From the NCBI RefSeq assembly GCF_001885585.1, contig NZ_LSRP01000082.1, forward strand, positions 1 to 58,748: 58,748 nt of DNA. Reading direction: 5' to 3'. Positions 47,492-57,273 of the stretch are shown in pieces. The notes below the pieces were generated by a model that searched no databases, was not told where the DNA came from, and saw nothing but the letters and a program-made list of their open reading frames with translations. The position numbers and the translations under genes were made by a program. This DNA comes from Pararhizobium antarcticum. GTDB taxonomy: Bacteria; Pseudomonadota; Alphaproteobacteria; Rhizobiales; Rhizobiaceae. Every line of letters begins with the position of its first letter. Position 1 is the first letter of the stretch.

Positions 47492-47889
47492 TGGCCCGGC
47501 GCGAATTCACTAAAACCGTCTACGCTCAGATCGTGAAGCGCGCTCTGCATCCTAAAGACGGGATATGCTGCGAAGGATGCGGCCTGGTGCTCGGCGCCAA
47601 GCCCTATCACATCGATCACACCATCCCGGATGCGCTCCAGATCGACAAGAGCAGGAAGCTGACTGCCGATGACGGGAAACTGCTCGGGGTCGAGTGCTGC
47701 CACAAGCCAAAAACCGCCGATGACGTTGCGGTGATTGCGGAGGCCAAGCGCCGTGAGGAAAGGCATCTCGGCATGAAGCGCAAGACGCAACCGATCAAGT
47801 CCGCCCCATTCGCCCGATCCGAAAAACCCCAGCGCCAGGCCAAAGCAGAATTGCCAAGACGCTCGCTCTATAGGGAGACGCAGCCATGA
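47491..47889 (+). CDS. HNH endonuclease
   Basis: 132 residues from the ATG at 47491, overlapping the previous stop. CCEGCGLVL supplies the first cysteine pair, YHIDHTIPDALQ the His-Asp-His catalytic core, and LLGVECCHKPKT the second metal pair. A small HNH nuclease of phage type; it may act in recombination or in packaging-linked cutting. Confidence 0.8.
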   Translation: MARREFTKTVYAQIVKRALHPKDGICCEGCGLVLGAKPYHIDHTIPDALQIDKSRKLTADDGKLLGVECCHKPKTADDVAVIAEAKRREERHLGMKRKTQPIKSAPFARSEKPQRQAKAELPRRSLYRETQP

Positions 47890-47996
47890 CAGAACGCGAC
47901 ACCCCGTCGCCCGACCAGCTTGCCGCCGCGCCGTTCTGCCACTTCGAACGCCGCATCCTGTCGTGCCTCGCAGCCCCGGCTACGGAGGGCGAGTAG
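47886..47996 (+). CDS. 36-residue hypothetical peptide
   Basis: MTERDTPSPDQLAAAPFCHF, then ERRILSCLAAPATEGE. Starts within the end of the HNH gene (ATGA) and stops immediately before the next ATG. No family is recognised. Confidence 0.45.
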   Translation: MTERDTPSPDQLAAAPFCHFERRILSCLAAPATEGE

Positions 47997-48269
47997 ATGC
48001 TCAAGTTATCGCTGGAAAACAAGCTTATCGACCTGCCAGACCTAAACCGATTCCAGATTGGTGACGAAGTTGTAGTTGACGCCAGTGCGGATAACGACCG
48101 GTTCGAGGGCGTCATCATCGGGATCGAGATGAACCGACGATTTTCTATCGGACCGCTGGAGCCGAGCATCACACTCCTGCATGACGGCTATATCACGGAC
48201 GGCTTCAAGCCGATCGACTGCCGCAAGGTAAACCCATCGCCCACCCCGAGGGAGAGGGGTAGCGAATGA
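47997..48269 (+). CDS. 90-residue hypothetical protein
   Basis: MLKLSLENKLIDLPDLNRFQ, IGDEVVVDASADNDRFEGVI and IGIEMNRRFSIGPLEPSITL suggest a small beta-barrel. Its stop overlaps the excisionase-like gene by 4 bases. No family is recognised. Confidence 0.55.
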   Translation: MLKLSLENKLIDLPDLNRFQIGDEVVVDASADNDRFEGVIIGIEMNRRFSIGPLEPSITLLHDGYITDGFKPIDCRKVNPSPTPRERGSE

Positions 48270-48538
48270 CCGCAGCATCGGAAAAGCTACCCTACTGGCC
48301 GGCTGCAATGGACCTCAAATCAGCCGCAGCATATTGCGGCGTATGTGTCGAGACCTTCCAGAAGGTTTGCCCGGTCAAACCACTACAATTCACACAATCC
48401 ACAAGGGGCGCGCGCTATCTGCGTCAGCGCCTTGACGAATGGCTAGTTTCTATCGACCCGAACAAGCAGACTGCGCCGCCCAAGAGAAGCCTGGTGGAGC
48501 AGCTGTATGGTGGTGCTGGTGAAGTACGAAGGGCTTAA
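48266..48538 (+). CDS. Excisionase-like helix-turn-helix protein
   Basis: 90 residues: YWPAAMDLKSAAAYCGVCVE, TFQKVCPVKPLQFTQSTRGA and RYLRQRLDEWLVS follow the winged-helix pattern of phage excisionases (AlpA/Xis-like). It overlaps the integrase by 32 bases. It would bend the attachment site DNA and steer the integrase to excision after induction. Confidence 0.75.
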   Translation: MTAASEKLPYWPAAMDLKSAAAYCGVCVETFQKVCPVKPLQFTQSTRGARYLRQRLDEWLVSIDPNKQTAPPKRSLVEQLYGGAGEVRRA

Positions 48539-49577
48539 CGTCATCAAGGCGCGTGGGCGCTGGTATGTCTACGTGCGCGAGACAAAAGAGAAGCTCTTGG
48601 GCGGCTTCGAGGGCTCGCGTGACGATCTAATGAAGCGCCTTGCGATGCCCGACTTCATGGCGAAATACAATTCGAGGCGACTGCTTCAATCCAGCCTGAC
48701 CTATGAGCCCGGCACCCTAGGCGATCTGGTGCGATGGTTTGAAACCGAATGCCCGAAATACCAGACCTTGGCCGATGCCACGAAGAACGACTATTCGGTG
48801 GCTTTCAAACACTTGCGCCCGATATTTCATACCGAGGTTTCGCAGATCACCCAATCTGACCTTTACGATATCCGGGACAAGTGCGCGATCGAGAAATGGC
48901 CCCGCTTTGCCGACAAAATGATTGCCGCGCTGTCGACGATGTTCAGCCAGGGAGTGAAGCGTAAAAAGATCCCGAGCAATCCAGCCCGAGGCATGGACAA
49001 GGCCCACAAAGCCAATCCGAACACCAATCGCGAATGGATGGCCGATGAGGTGTCCGCAGCGATCGAGGCCGCGCCTCCGCACATCAAGACGATTCTCTTC
49101 CTTGCTCGGTATGCTGGCTTTCGCGGGCAGACGATCGCTGTCCTGAAATGGCGCGAATATCAGGACGATCCTTCATACGGCAAATGCTTTCGAGTCGTGA
49201 CGCGTAAGAACAATGAGGTGCTTTGGGTGCCTGCCGCAGTCGAGCTGCAGGAGCATTTGGCCGGTGTCGACAAGACATCCACGTTGATCGCCACGCGGCA
49301 GAACGGCGCAACGTGGGACAACGAGGTGCAGATGCAGACCGACGTGAGCCACTTCCTGCGGGCACTGGAGAAGGATGGGAAGGTTGGTGCCGGGACTACG
49401 CTCCACGGCCTACGGGTCACCTATGCGGCCGATCTGAGACGATCGGGGGCGGATGCTGGCGACATTGCGGCCGCGCTCGGAGATAAGTCCGAACGCATGG
49501 GCACGCACTACACTCGGCACGTCGAAAGCGAGGCCAAGGTGATTAGAGCTTTCAAGGGAAAGCAGTTCAATCCGTAG
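48507..49577 (+). CDS. int: Tyrosine-type phage integrase
   Basis: 356 residues. The N-terminal domain (1-55, GLNVIKARGRWYVYVRETKE and onward) is an arm-binding type found in alphaproteobacterial phage integrases. A core-binding domain lies about 60-165. The catalytic domain has Arg206 (AGFRGQTI), His300 and Arg303 (LHGLRVTYA), and Tyr335 (MGTHYTRHV). It integrates and excises the prophage. The nearest tRNA is the tRNA-Leu 640 bases downstream, whose orientation is unexpected. Confidence 0.95.
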   Translation: MVVLVKYEGLNVIKARGRWYVYVRETKEKLLGGFEGSRDDLMKRLAMPDFMAKYNSRRLLQSSLTYEPGTLGDLVRWFETECPKYQTLADATKNDYSVAFKHLRPIFHTEVSQITQSDLYDIRDKCAIEKWPRFADKMIAALSTMFSQGVKRKKIPSNPARGMDKAHKANPNTNREWMADEVSAAIEAAPPHIKTILFLARYAGFRGQTIAVLKWREYQDDPSYGKCFRVVTRKNNEVLWVPAAVELQEHLAGVDKTSTLIATRQNGATWDNEVQMQTDVSHFLRALEKDGKVGAGTTLHGLRVTYAADLRRSGADAGDIAAALGDKSERMGTHYTRHVESEAKVIRAFKGKQFNP

Positions 49578-50142
49578 GGCTGAGTTCCCCGGCGAGAAGC
49601 TTGCGGGAGACCGCCTTGAAGTGGTCGAGGCCCCACTCGTTGATTGCTATGTTAACGCTAGTAAGTACAATCCGAACGTTGCTCGCAACATACCCTTCAC
49701 GCCTGTCGATGCGGTCAGGGCTCGGGGCAAAAGGATTTTTGTGCCAATCGTCTTTTCGAACTCTGGGGCGGTAGTCGAATGGCATTCCGGTCAACTGGCA
49801 TCGATCGTTCTGCCGAAGAAGCTCTGAGTACATCCAATCAGCCGAGAGATCGAAACCAATCTGGCGTTCGGCAGCCCGTTTCTTGCATGAGATGATGACG
49901 CGCTTGGCGACAGCTAGACGGAACGGGTCGACATGCGTTGCTTCCCCTTTGCGGTTGCCACACCCGCTTTTGACGATCCAATTCGCTATATCGGGGCTTT
50001 GTAGATGCTCATTCAGCTCATCTCGTGTTCCCGAGAAACCACGTACGAAGGTTATGGATGGCTTGCCCCTTGTCATGACGTACCACTTGCCACGCGCTAG
50101 GACTATGTTTAAACCACCGAACGGAACAGAAGGAGAAGGCAT
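49567..50142 (-). CDS. Integrase N-terminal-like domain fused to an HNH-type nuclease core
   Basis: 191 residues from the ATG at 50142. Residues 10-52 (GLNIVLARGKWYVMTRGKPS; VRGFSGTRDELNEHLQSPDI) match residues 9-50 of the adjacent integrase at about 19 of 42 positions by eye. Residues 110-172 contain NDRCQLTGMPFDY, NPFAPSPDRIDRREGYVASN and VRIVLTSVNIAINEWG. These fit the Cys-x-x-Thr-Gly and DRID...GY..xNVR pattern of one HNH family; catalytic His residues cannot be placed. The gene converges on int with an 11-base overlap. It may bind attachment-arm sites and nick there. Confidence 0.75.
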   Translation of the reverse strand: MPSPSVPFGGLNIVLARGKWYVMTRGKPSITFVRGFSGTRDELNEHLQSPDIANWIVKSGCGNRKGEATHVDPFRLAVAKRVIISCKKRAAERQIGFDLSADWMYSELLRQNDRCQLTGMPFDYRPRVRKDDWHKNPFAPSPDRIDRREGYVASNVRIVLTSVNIAINEWGLDHFKAVSRKLLAGELSPTD

Positions 50143-50215
50143 TATGCAAAACACCAAGGGTTGTTTTGCAGGATCATACCTTCAGAACTGATCTAAGTAT
50201 ATGATTTAATTACAT
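50143..50215. other. Gap between prophage right end and tRNA-Leu
   Basis: AT-rich (CTAAGTATATGATTTAATTA) and without a gene. It probably holds the tRNA promoter and may hold the right attachment site. No copy of its sequence was found near the left end. Confidence 0.4.
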
Positions 50216-50300
50216 GCGGACGTGGCGAAACTGGTAGACGCAAGAGACTTAAAATCTCTCGGAGAGATCCGTACGGGTTCGACCCCCGTCGTCCGCACCA
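50216..50300 (+). tRNA. tRNA-Leu (TAA anticodon)
   Basis: Acceptor GCGGACG/CGTCCGC pairs perfectly. Anticodon arm AGAGACTTAAAATCTCT gives TAA. A long variable arm (CGGAGAGATCCG) identifies a class II leucine tRNA; T arm CGGGTTCGACCCCCG. CCA is encoded. The gene appears intact, with its 5' end facing the prophage. Confidence 0.95.
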
Positions 50301-50389
50301 TTCTTTTCGTTGCGCGATACCACACGCCAATCCATTGCCCTGGTTCGACTTCGCTCCGCTCAGTTGCACCACGCGTCCCGTTTCCCGGA

Positions 50390-51166
50390 TCAGTCGTTCC
50401 GCAGGCTCGCTGAAGACACGCTGAGCAAGGCGAGCCCGATGAAGATCAGCACGAAGGCGCATTCCATTACATAACCGGTATTCAACGACGCCGGCTGGTA
50501 CTCAGGATAAAACCCGGTGCGGAACCACATGATCACATGGGCGACCGGATTGTAGAGCAGGATGCCGCCATAGGACTGCGGCATCGAATCGGGCAGGAAG
50601 AAGACGCCGGAGAGCAGCATCATTGGCCTGTTGATGATGCTGAAAATCTTCTCGTACAAGGGCGCGCGCACAAAGAGCGTGACGTTGATAAGGCCGATAC
50701 CGGCGCCGAGCAAGGTGGCGGCAAAGCCTGCCTCGATGACCGCAGCCCAGTCGATCGATGCGGAAAACTGCGGCGTTTCCAGAATGATGAAGCCAAGGAT
50801 GCAGACGGCGACGAGCGACGTCGTCATGAACTGGAGAATGTAGCGGGCAACAACCGTATCGATCGGGGCGACCAGCGGATAGTTCAGCAGCGATTTGTTG
50901 GCTTTAACCGCGGAGGCAAGATAGGACGACATCGCCTGGTAGAACTGGAAGGCGAGATAACCGGTGGCGAAGAACAACGGAAAACTCGATCCAAGCGCCG
51001 GCGACCGGGCAATTGCGGCGAAGAGCACCGTCATCAGCAGCACATGCGAAACGGGATCAAGCATCGCCCAGACATAACCGCCGGGTTTGTCGCCGAAGCG
51101 GGCCGACATTTCCCGCACCACAAGGGCTGCCGTTACGCGGAAATGCGATTGCAGAATGCTGATCAT
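50390..51166 (-). CDS. ABC-2 type permease for polysaccharide export (KpsM/RkpT-like)
   Basis: 258 residues with six hydrophobic segments: VWAMLDPVSHVLLMTVLFAA; FFATGYLAFQFYQAMSSYLA; YILQFMTTSLVAVCILGFII; AATLLGAGIGLINVTLFV; and others. The N-terminal VVREMSARFGDKPGGYVWAM is typical of capsule/O-antigen ABC-2 permeases such as KpsM or RkpT. It needs an ATPase partner that is not in the window. Host gene in the inner membrane. Confidence 0.85.
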   Translation of the reverse strand: MISILQSHFRVTAALVVREMSARFGDKPGGYVWAMLDPVSHVLLMTVLFAAIARSPALGSSFPLFFATGYLAFQFYQAMSSYLASAVKANKSLLNYPLVAPIDTVVARYILQFMTTSLVAVCILGFIILETPQFSASIDWAAVIEAGFAATLLGAGIGLINVTLFVRAPLYEKIFSIINRPMMLLSGVFFLPDSMPQSYGGILLYNPVAHVIMWFRTGFYPEYQPASLNTGYVMECAFVLIFIGLALLSVSSASLRND

Positions 51167-51479
51167 GCGTGCGTTCCATCCTGCCCCGTCGGCAGCGGCT
51201 GCATCATTCCTCCAATCCGGTCCGAATTATGGCATGCCGCGTGTTTCAAACCTGCCACCGACTGGTCCATAGGCCGGGTGGTGGTGCAATCCGTCTCCAC
51301 AGAGCGACGACATCGACCTTCGACAAACGCCATCGCTATGCGCCCAGCCGTGGAGCGCGCCGGCGACGCTCTTGCAAAGCGGCGGGCATTGCCGGTAAAG
51401 CATGGGTTTACGCGCGGCAGAAGGCCTGCCGTCGCCGTTTCACCCTCCGATCTGCGATGATCAAGCTGGAGCCTCGCGC
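51167..51479. other. Divergent intergenic region between permease and xanthine phosphoribosyltransferase
   Basis: About 310 bases between divergent host genes. Several overlapping translations exist but none has coding quality. It should contain both promoters. I saw no clear operator. Confidence 0.4.
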
Positions 51480-51977
51480 ATGTCCCTTCCCGAAAAAGCC
51501 TTTCCCGTTTCCTGGGACCAGTTTCACCGCGACGCGCGCGCCTTGGCCTGGCGGCTCGCCGGCGAAGGACGCGAATGGAAAGCCATGGTCTGCATCACCC
51601 GCGGCGGTCTCGTGCCTGCTGCCATCATCTGCCGCGAACTCGGCATCCGCCTGATCGAAACCGTCTGCGTCGCGTCCTATCACGACTATGTCGAACAGGG
51701 TCAGATGGTGGTCATCAAGGGGATTTCCGAGGAACTGAAGGCCGATGGTGGTCGCGACATTCTGATCGTCGATGACCTCACCGATACCGGAAAGACCGCG
51801 GCCATCGTCCGGGAAATGCTGCCGAACGCCCATTTCGCGGCCGTATACGCCAAGCCGAAGGGCCGTCCGATGGTTGATACCTTCGTCACGGAAGTCAGCC
51901 AGGACACCTGGATCTATTTCCCCTGGGACATGGGCTTCACCTATCAGGAACCGATCGCCAAGGGCGGCCGCAGCTGA
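51480..51977 (+). CDS. gpt: Xanthine-guanine phosphoribosyltransferase
   Basis: 165 residues; GGAG lies 9 bases upstream. The PRPP-binding motif [14 protein letters not shown] (94-107) and the [20 protein letters not shown] start are typical of rhizobial xanthine phosphoribosyltransferases. [20 protein letters not shown] is the conserved loop. Converts xanthine or guanine plus PRPP to the nucleotide in purine salvage. Cytosolic. Confidence 0.95.
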   Translation: MSLPEKAFPVSWDQFHRDARALAWRLAGEGREWKAMVCITRGGLVPAAIICRELGIRLIETVCVASYHDYVEQGQMVVIKGISEELKADGGRDILIVDDLTDTGKTAAIVREMLPNAHFAAVYAKPKGRPMVDTFVTEVSQDTWIYFPWDMGFTYQEPIAKGGRS

Positions 51978-52147
51978 TTTTTCGCAGCGCGCCGCGGCTT
52001 GTGTGGCATGGCCGGCTTCTGCGCACCCGGCCTAACCAGACGGCTTCGGATCTATCCCCCCGGAACAGGGGCAGACTGCAGCGACCGGCGCGAAGACGCG
52101 GCGGTGCTGGTCTCGGGCATGCCCGGGAAGCGGAAAAGGAAACATCA

Positions 52148-52729
52148 ATGCGCCGCAAGGCACTTGCCCTGCTTGGTCTGTGGATGCTCGGCGCGTCGGG
52201 GCCAGCATATGCGCAAGACCCCATTCACGTGGCGCCGGTCAGGGACTATGTCGAAACCAACGTGCTGCCCTGGATCACCGACCGGACGATCATTGACGCC
52301 TTGAAAGACCACAACGAGTTGAACGCCCACCTGACGCATCCAGCCATCGCAGCTCTGGATGCGCAGTGGCGCGCGGAAACCGCAAGCACGCGGCGGCCGT
52401 TGATTGATTCGGTTCTGTCGAGTGCTGTGTCGCAGTTCCTGAAGAAAAGACAGGCACTGTCTGACGGCGTCATCACGGAAATCTTTGTCATCGACGCAAA
52501 AGGCCTGAGCGTCGGCGAGAGCGAGATCACCTCCGACTACTGGCAGGGTGACGAGGCGAAGTGGCAGAAAACTTTTCTCATCGGACCGGATGTGATGTTC
52601 ATCGATGGTGCCGAAAGGGACGACTCGACCCAGATGCTGCAATCGCAGGCCAGCATGACGGTTTCGGATCCAGTCACAGGCCAACCGATCGGCTCGATCA
52701 CCGTCGGCATCAATCTGGACGCACTCTGA
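52148..52729 (+). CDS. Periplasmic PDC/Cache-like protein
   Basis: 193 residues from MRRKALALLGLWMLGASGPA (signal peptide, cleavage near YAQD); GGAAAAGGAAA lies upstream. ISDGVITEIFVIDAKGLSVG-like core, SEITSDYWQGDEAKWQKTFL and VSDPVTGQPIGSITVGINLD match stand-alone PDC sensor domains in Rhizobiales. It may bind a small ligand in the periplasm. Probable host gene. Confidence 0.75.
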   Translation: MRRKALALLGLWMLGASGPAYAQDPIHVAPVRDYVETNVLPWITDRTIIDALKDHNELNAHLTHPAIAALDAQWRAETASTRRPLIDSVLSSAVSQFLKKRQALSDGVITEIFVIDAKGLSVGESEITSDYWQGDEAKWQKTFLIGPDVMFIDGAERDDSTQMLQSQASMTVSDPVTGQPIGSITVGINLDAL

Positions 52730-52985
52730 TCGATTTTCGGGTCGGTACGCGCCAAAGCCTTGCGCGGCAGACGGCGCGGGTCCCGGTGGGGCGAATCGTT
52801 CCGGAACGGCGCATAATTTGTAGGCCATGGCCATCCGCAAGTTTCGCCGTCTCCCTAATCCTGCTGATTTTTACCCGCAAATAATGGGGTTTTTCACAGC
52901 GATCTTGCCGCGAAATTTCAGGCAAGCCGCCAAGCTGCTGTTTTTGCTGAATTTGCCCACTGTCCCCGTTTTCCACAAGCACCAC

Positions 52986-53001
52986 ACACTATATCTGGTG
53001 T
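52986..53001. promoter_or_regulatory. NrdR box 1
   Basis: ACACTATATCTGGTGT agrees with the NrdR-box consensus (ACACwATATmTnGTGT-like, from memory). NrdR represses ribonucleotide reductase genes when dATP is high. It lies about 420 bases upstream of nrdJ. Confidence 0.75.
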
Positions 53002-53228
53002 TCGCATTTCCATCACAAACCACCCCTTGACGGAATCGGGTGGGATGCGGTTAATGAATTCTACGTTGCGGCGGCGGCGGGACCGGGAAGTTACGAGGCC
53101 GGTTTATTTCAAACTATCGTCTGATGTTCAGGCGGCCGAGGCGGATGATCCGCCGGTCGCGAGCGCGATATTTTGTGATGTCCCAACTGCCCCTTGCGTC
53201 ACAAATAGCTGGCGTAAAGAAGTTGTTA

Positions 53229-53244
53229 ATACTATATTTAGTGT
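53229..53244. promoter_or_regulatory. NrdR box 2
   Basis: ATACTATATTTAGTGT is a second NrdR-box-like site, about 175 bases upstream of nrdJ and 243 bases (near a whole number of helical turns) from the first. Normal spacing between paired boxes is about 31 bases, so a loop or two separate promoters may be involved. Confidence 0.7.
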
Positions 53245-53419
53245 TTGCAGCCAAATTCAGCACAAGATACAGGGTGTCCCGACAAGGGGTTTCCTGACAT
53301 GACGTGGAGACTGGAACTGGCTGCGCACCCTCCCGCGCGGCCGGGCGGGATAAATTTGCCCGGCACCATGGTGCCGGCGACGCGGCAAGCAGGCGCGGAA
53401 AACAAAGGATACGGGACTT

Positions 53420-56400
53420 ATGAAGATCGAACGTCGTTTCACCCAGGCAGGCCAATCCGCCTACGCCCAGATTGAGTTTCGCAAAGCCATCAGCGAGATC
53501 AAGAATCCCGATGGTTCCATCGTCTTCCGTCTGGCCGACATCGATGTGCCGGCCCAGTTTTCGCAGGTCGCTGCCGACATTCTGGCGCAAAAATATTTTC
53601 GCAAGGCCGGCGTGCCTGCACGGCTGAAAAAGGTCGAGGAAAATGCCGTTCCGTCCTGGCTGCGGCGTTCCGAGGCAGACCTTGCCGCGATGAAGGACAT
53701 CCCCAAGGACGAGCAGTACGGCTCCGAGACCGATGCCCGTCAGGTTTTCGATCGCCTGGCCGGTACCTGGACCTATTGGGGCTGGAAGGGCAATTATTTC
53801 GCCTCTGAAGAAGACGCCCTCGCCTTCCGCGACGAACTCGCCTACATGCTTGCCACCCAGCGCGTCGCACCGAACTCGCCGCAATGGTTCAACACCGGTC
53901 TCCACTGGGCCTATGGCATTGACGGCCCCGGCCAGGGACATTTCTACGTCGACCCCTTCACCAGCAAGCTCGTCAAGTCCAAGTCGTCCTACGAACATCC
54001 GCAGCCCCATGCCTGCTTCATCCAGTCGGTTGGCGACGACCTCGTCAACGAGGGCGGCATCATGGACCTGTGGGTGCGTGAAGCCCGTCTGTTCAAATAT
54101 GGCTCCGGCACAGGGTCCAACTTCTCCTACCTGCGCGGCGAAGGTGAAAAACTGTCCGGCGGCGGCAAGTCCTCCGGCCTCATGTCCTTCCTGAAGATCG
54201 GCGACCGCGCGGCCGGTGCCATCAAGTCGGGCGGCACCACACGGCGCGCCGCCAAGATGGTCGTGGTCGATATCGACCATCCGGATATCGAGGCCTACAT
54301 CAACTGGAAGGTCAAGGAAGAGCAGAAGGTTGCCTCCCTCGTCACCGGCTCCAAAATTGTTGCCAAGCACCTGAAGGCAATCATGAAGGCCTGCATCAAT
54401 TGCACGGCCGACAATGATGCCTGCTACGACCCCAAGCAGAACCCTGCCCTGAAGCGCGAGATCAAGGCCGCCAAGAAGGACCAGGTTCCGGAAAACTACG
54501 TCAAGCGTGTCATCCAGTTCGCCAAGCAGGGCTACAAGGACATCGACTTCAAGACCTATGACACAGACTGGGATTCGGAAGCCTATCTGACGGTCTCCGG
54601 CCAGAACTCCAACAACTCCGTTTCGCTCAAGGACGACTTCCTGCGCGCTGTGGAAACCGACGGAACATGGAACCTCACCGCCCGCAAGGACGGCAAGGTC
54701 ATGAAGACGCTGAAGGCGCGCGACCTGTGGGAACAGATTTCCCATGCCGCCTGGGCATCGGCCGATCCGGGCCTGCACTTCAACACGACCATGAACGACT
54801 GGCACACCTCGCCGGCCGCCGGTCCGATCCGTGCATCCAACCCCTGCTCGGAATACATGTTCCTCGATGACACGGCCTGCAACCTTGCCTCGCTGAACCT
54901 GCTTCAGTTCAAGGACGCCAAGACCAAGAACATCGACATCGCCGATTACGAACATGCGGTGCGCCTGTGGACGTTGGTTCTCGAAATCTCCGTGATGATG
55001 GCCCAGTTCCCGTCGCGCGAAATCGCCGAGCGCTCCTATGAATACCGCACGCTCGGGCTCGGCTACGCCAATATCGGCGGCTTCCTGATGTCCTCGGGCA
55101 TTCCCTATGATTCGACCGAAGGCCGCGCCATTGCTGGCAACCTGACGGCGATCATGACCGGCGTCTCCTATGCGACATCGGCCGAAATCGCCGCCAAGCT
55201 CGGTCCGTTCCCCGGCTTCAAGCCGAACCGCGAATCGATGCTGCGCGTCATCCGCAACCACCGCCGCGCCGCCCATGGCGAAACCCAGGGTTATGAAGGC
55301 CTGTCGGTCAACCCGGTTGCCCTCATCCAGGGCGAATGCCCGGATCAGGACCTCGTGGCCCATGCGACAGCCGCCTGGGACAAGGCGCTGGAACTCGGCG
55401 AAAAACATGGCTACCGCAATGCGCAGGTCTCGGTGATTGCACCGACCGGCACGATCGGCCTGGTCATGGATTGCGACACGACCGGCATCGAGCCGGATTT
55501 CGCCCTGGTGAAATTCAAGAAGCTCGCCGGCGGCGGCTACTTCAAGATCATCAACCGCGCCGTGCCGGAAGCCCTGCGCACGCTCGGTTATTCCGAAAGC
55601 CAGCTTGCCGAGATCGAGGCCTATGCGGTCGGCCATGGCAATATCAACCAGGCACCGGCGATCAATCCCGGCTCGCTCAAGGCCAAGGGCTTTAGCGACG
55701 ACAAGATCGAGGCGATCAACGGCGCCACCAAGGCGGCCTTCGACATCAAGTTCGTCTTCAACCAGTGGACGCTCGGTGTCGACTTCCTCAAGGAGACGCT
55801 CAAGGTTTCCGACGAGCAGCTCGCCGACATGAGCTTCAGCCTGCTCGAGCATATCGGTTTCTCGAAAAAGGACATCGAGGCGGCCAATGTGCATGTCTGC
55901 GGAGCGATGACGCTGGAAGGCGCGCCGTTCCTGAAAAACGAGCACCTGCCCGTCTTCGATTGCGCCAATCCCTGCGGCAAGATCGGCAAGCGTTATCTCT
56001 CTGTCGAGAGCCACATCCGCATGATGGCGGCGGCCCAGCCGTTCATCTCGGGCGCGATCTCGAAGACCATCAACATGCCGAACGACGCCACCGTTGAGGA
56101 ATGCGGCGCTGCCTACATGCTGTCCTGGAAGCTGGCGCTGAAGGCCAATGCGCTCTATCGCGATGGTTCCAAGCTCTCCCAGCCGCTCAATGCCTCGCTG
56201 ATCGAAGACGACGAGGACGAAGATGCGATGGAGGATTTCCTGGCGGCCCCGGCCGCGGCACAGGCCGTCACCATCACCGAGAAGATCGTCGAGCGGGTCA
56301 TCGAACGCATCACCCGCGAGCGAGAAAAGCTGCCGAACCGCCGCCAGGGCTATACCCAGAAGGCGATCGTCGGCGGACACAAGGTCTATCTGCGCACCGG

Positions 56401-57229
56401 CGAATTCGGCGATGGCCGCATCGGCGAGATCTTCATCGACATGCACAAGGAAGGCGCTGCCTTCCGGGCGATGATGAACAATTTCGCCATCGCCATCTCG
56501 CTCGGCCTGCAATATGGCGTGCCGCTGGAGGAATTCGTGGAGGCCTTCACCTTCACCAAGTTCGAACCGGCCGGCATGGTGCAGGGCAATGACGCGATCA
56601 AGAACGCCACGTCGATCCTCGACTATGTGTTCCGCGAACTGGCGGTGTCCTATCTCAACCGCCACGATCTGGCCCATGTCGACACGTCCGACTTCTCCAA
56701 CACGGCGCTCGGCAAGGGCATCCAGGAAGGCAAGACCAACCTGCTCTCCACCGGCTGGACCCGCGGGCACAAGCCGACTTTGGTTTCCGGCGGTACGATT
56801 GCCGGCACGGAACCCAAGGGCGCAGCGACTGCCGCTCCCGCCAAGGCAACCGCCGGCGGCAATGTCACAGCGTTTTCGAGCCCCCAGTTTGCCGGCAATG
56901 CTGCCCGCAAGCTCGAACCGGCCGTCTCTATATCGACGTCCGAAATCGTCTCGTTCAAGCGTGACTATGAGGAACGCGCTGCCGAACTGATCGAGGAGAT
57001 CACCGGGGAAGTCGAACAGGAAGTCACAGCCCTGTTCTCCGACAAGGCCGCAGCCGAAGCCGCCGCCGCCAAGTCGGACGCCAAGAAACTCGAAGCCCAG
57101 CGCCGCATCCGCTCGATCGCGCAAGGCTATACGGGCAACATGTGCGGCGAATGCCAGAACTTCACCATGGTCCGGAATGGCACCTGCGAGAAGTGCGATA
57201 CGTGCGGTGCGACGAGTGGGTGCAGCTGA
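53420..57229 (+). CDS. nrdJ: Adenosylcobalamin-dependent (class II) ribonucleotide reductase
   Basis: 1269 residues, near the usual length of proteobacterial Nrd[41 protein letters not shown] and [20 protein letters not shown] are family signatures. An Ala/Pro-rich linker near 1130-1170 precedes the C-terminal [20 protein letters not shown] zinc-ribbon tail. It makes deoxyribonucleotides from ribonucleotides without oxygen-dependent radicals and needs B12. Single gene with terminator. Confidence 0.97.
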   Translation: MKIERRFTQAGQSAYAQIEFRKAISEIKNPDGSIVFRLADIDVPAQFSQVAADILAQKYFRKAGVPARLKKVEENAVPSWLRRSEADLAAMKDIPKDEQYGSETDARQVFDRLAGTWTYWGWKGNYFASEEDALAFRDELAYMLATQRVAPNSPQWFNTGLHWAYGIDGPGQGHFYVDPFTSKLVKSKSSYEHPQPHACFIQSVGDDLVNEGGIMDLWVREARLFKYGSGTGSNFSYLRGEGEKLSGGGKSSGLMSFLKIGDRAAGAIKSGGTTRRAAKMVVVDIDHPDIEAYINWKVKEEQKVASLVTGSKIVAKHLKAIMKACINCTADNDACYDPKQNPALKREIKAAKKDQVPENYVKRVIQFAKQGYKDIDFKTYDTDWDSEAYLTVSGQNSNNSVSLKDDFLRAVETDGTWNLTARKDGKVMKTLKARDLWEQISHAAWASADPGLHFNTTMNDWHTSPAAGPIRASNPCSEYMFLDDTACNLASLNLLQFKDAKTKNIDIADYEHAVRLWTLVLEISVMMAQFPSREIAERSYEYRTLGLGYANIGGFLMSSGIPYDSTEGRAIAGNLTAIMTGVSYATSAEIAAKLGPFPGFKPNRESMLRVIRNHRRAAHGETQGYEGLSVNPVALIQGECPDQDLVAHATAAWDKALELGEKHGYRNAQVSVIAPTGTIGLVMDCDTTGIEPDFALVKFKKLAGGGYFKIINRAVPEALRTLGYSESQLAEIEAYAVGHGNINQAPAINPGSLKAKGFSDDKIEAINGATKAAFDIKFVFNQWTLGVDFLKETLKVSDEQLADMSFSLLEHIGFSKKDIEAANVHVCGAMTLEGAPFLKNEHLPVFDCANPCGKIGKRYLSVESHIRMMAAAQPFISGAISKTINMPNDATVEECGAAYMLSWKLALKANALYRDGSKLSQPLNASLIEDDEDEDAMEDFLAAPAAAQAVTITEKIVERVIERITREREKLPNRRQGYTQKAIVGGHKVYLRTGEFGDGRIGEIFIDMHKEGAAFRAMMNNFAIAISLGLQYGVPLEEFVEAFTFTKFEPAGMVQGNDAIKNATSILDYVFRELAVSYLNRHDLAHVDTSDFSNTALGKGIQEGKTNLLSTGWTRGHKPTLVSGGTIAGTEPKGAATAAPAKATAGGNVTAFSSPQFAGNAARKLEPAVSISTSEIVSFKRDYEERAAELIEEITGEVEQEVTALFSDKAAAEAAAAKSDAKKLEAQRRIRSIAQGYTGNMCGECQNFTMVRNGTCEKCDTCGATSGCS

Positions 57230-57247
57230 TCAGTTAAAGAAGGAGGA

Positions 57248-57272
57248 GCCCGCTTCAGAAGCGGGCTTTTTT
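57248..57272 (+). terminator. nrdJ terminator
   Basis: GCCCGCTT, loop CAG, AAGCGGGC (57248-57266), followed by six T (57267-57272). Textbook Rho-independent terminator 18 bases after the nrdJ stop. The next ATG begins 2 bases after the T run. Confidence 0.9.
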
Positions 57273-57273
57273 C

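Larger units (their letters stand above)
52730..53419 (+). promoter_or_regulatory. nrdJ upstream region
   Basis: About 690 bases without a convincing gene. It contains two NrdR-box-like sites about 243 bases apart. No cobalamin-riboswitch core was recognised by eye. Short frames here lack ribosome sites. The nrdJ start has AAAGGATACGGGACTT upstream. Confidence 0.6.

Noticed and set aside
49708..49735. Similarity to 734-754 as possible attachment cores
   Set aside because: GGTCAGGGC and GGGCAAAAG match with mismatches between them, but one copy is inside the HNH gene coding region. The match is short enough to be chance.
50216..50300. tRNA-Leu as the classical attB
   Set aside because: The prophage lies on the 5' side of an intact tRNA and no tRNA fragment is present near the left end, so the usual 3'-end integration cannot be shown from this window.
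52730..53419. Cobalamin riboswitch before nrdJ
   Set aside because: Considered because NrdJ uses B12, but no B12-box core or matching stems were recognised, and NrdR boxes explain regulation.
53114..57124. Very long minus-strand open frame opposite nrdJ
   Set aside because: It is the antisense shadow of a high-GC gene. It is rich in G/R/D/L with no recognisable domain, and NrdJ on the plus strand is certain.
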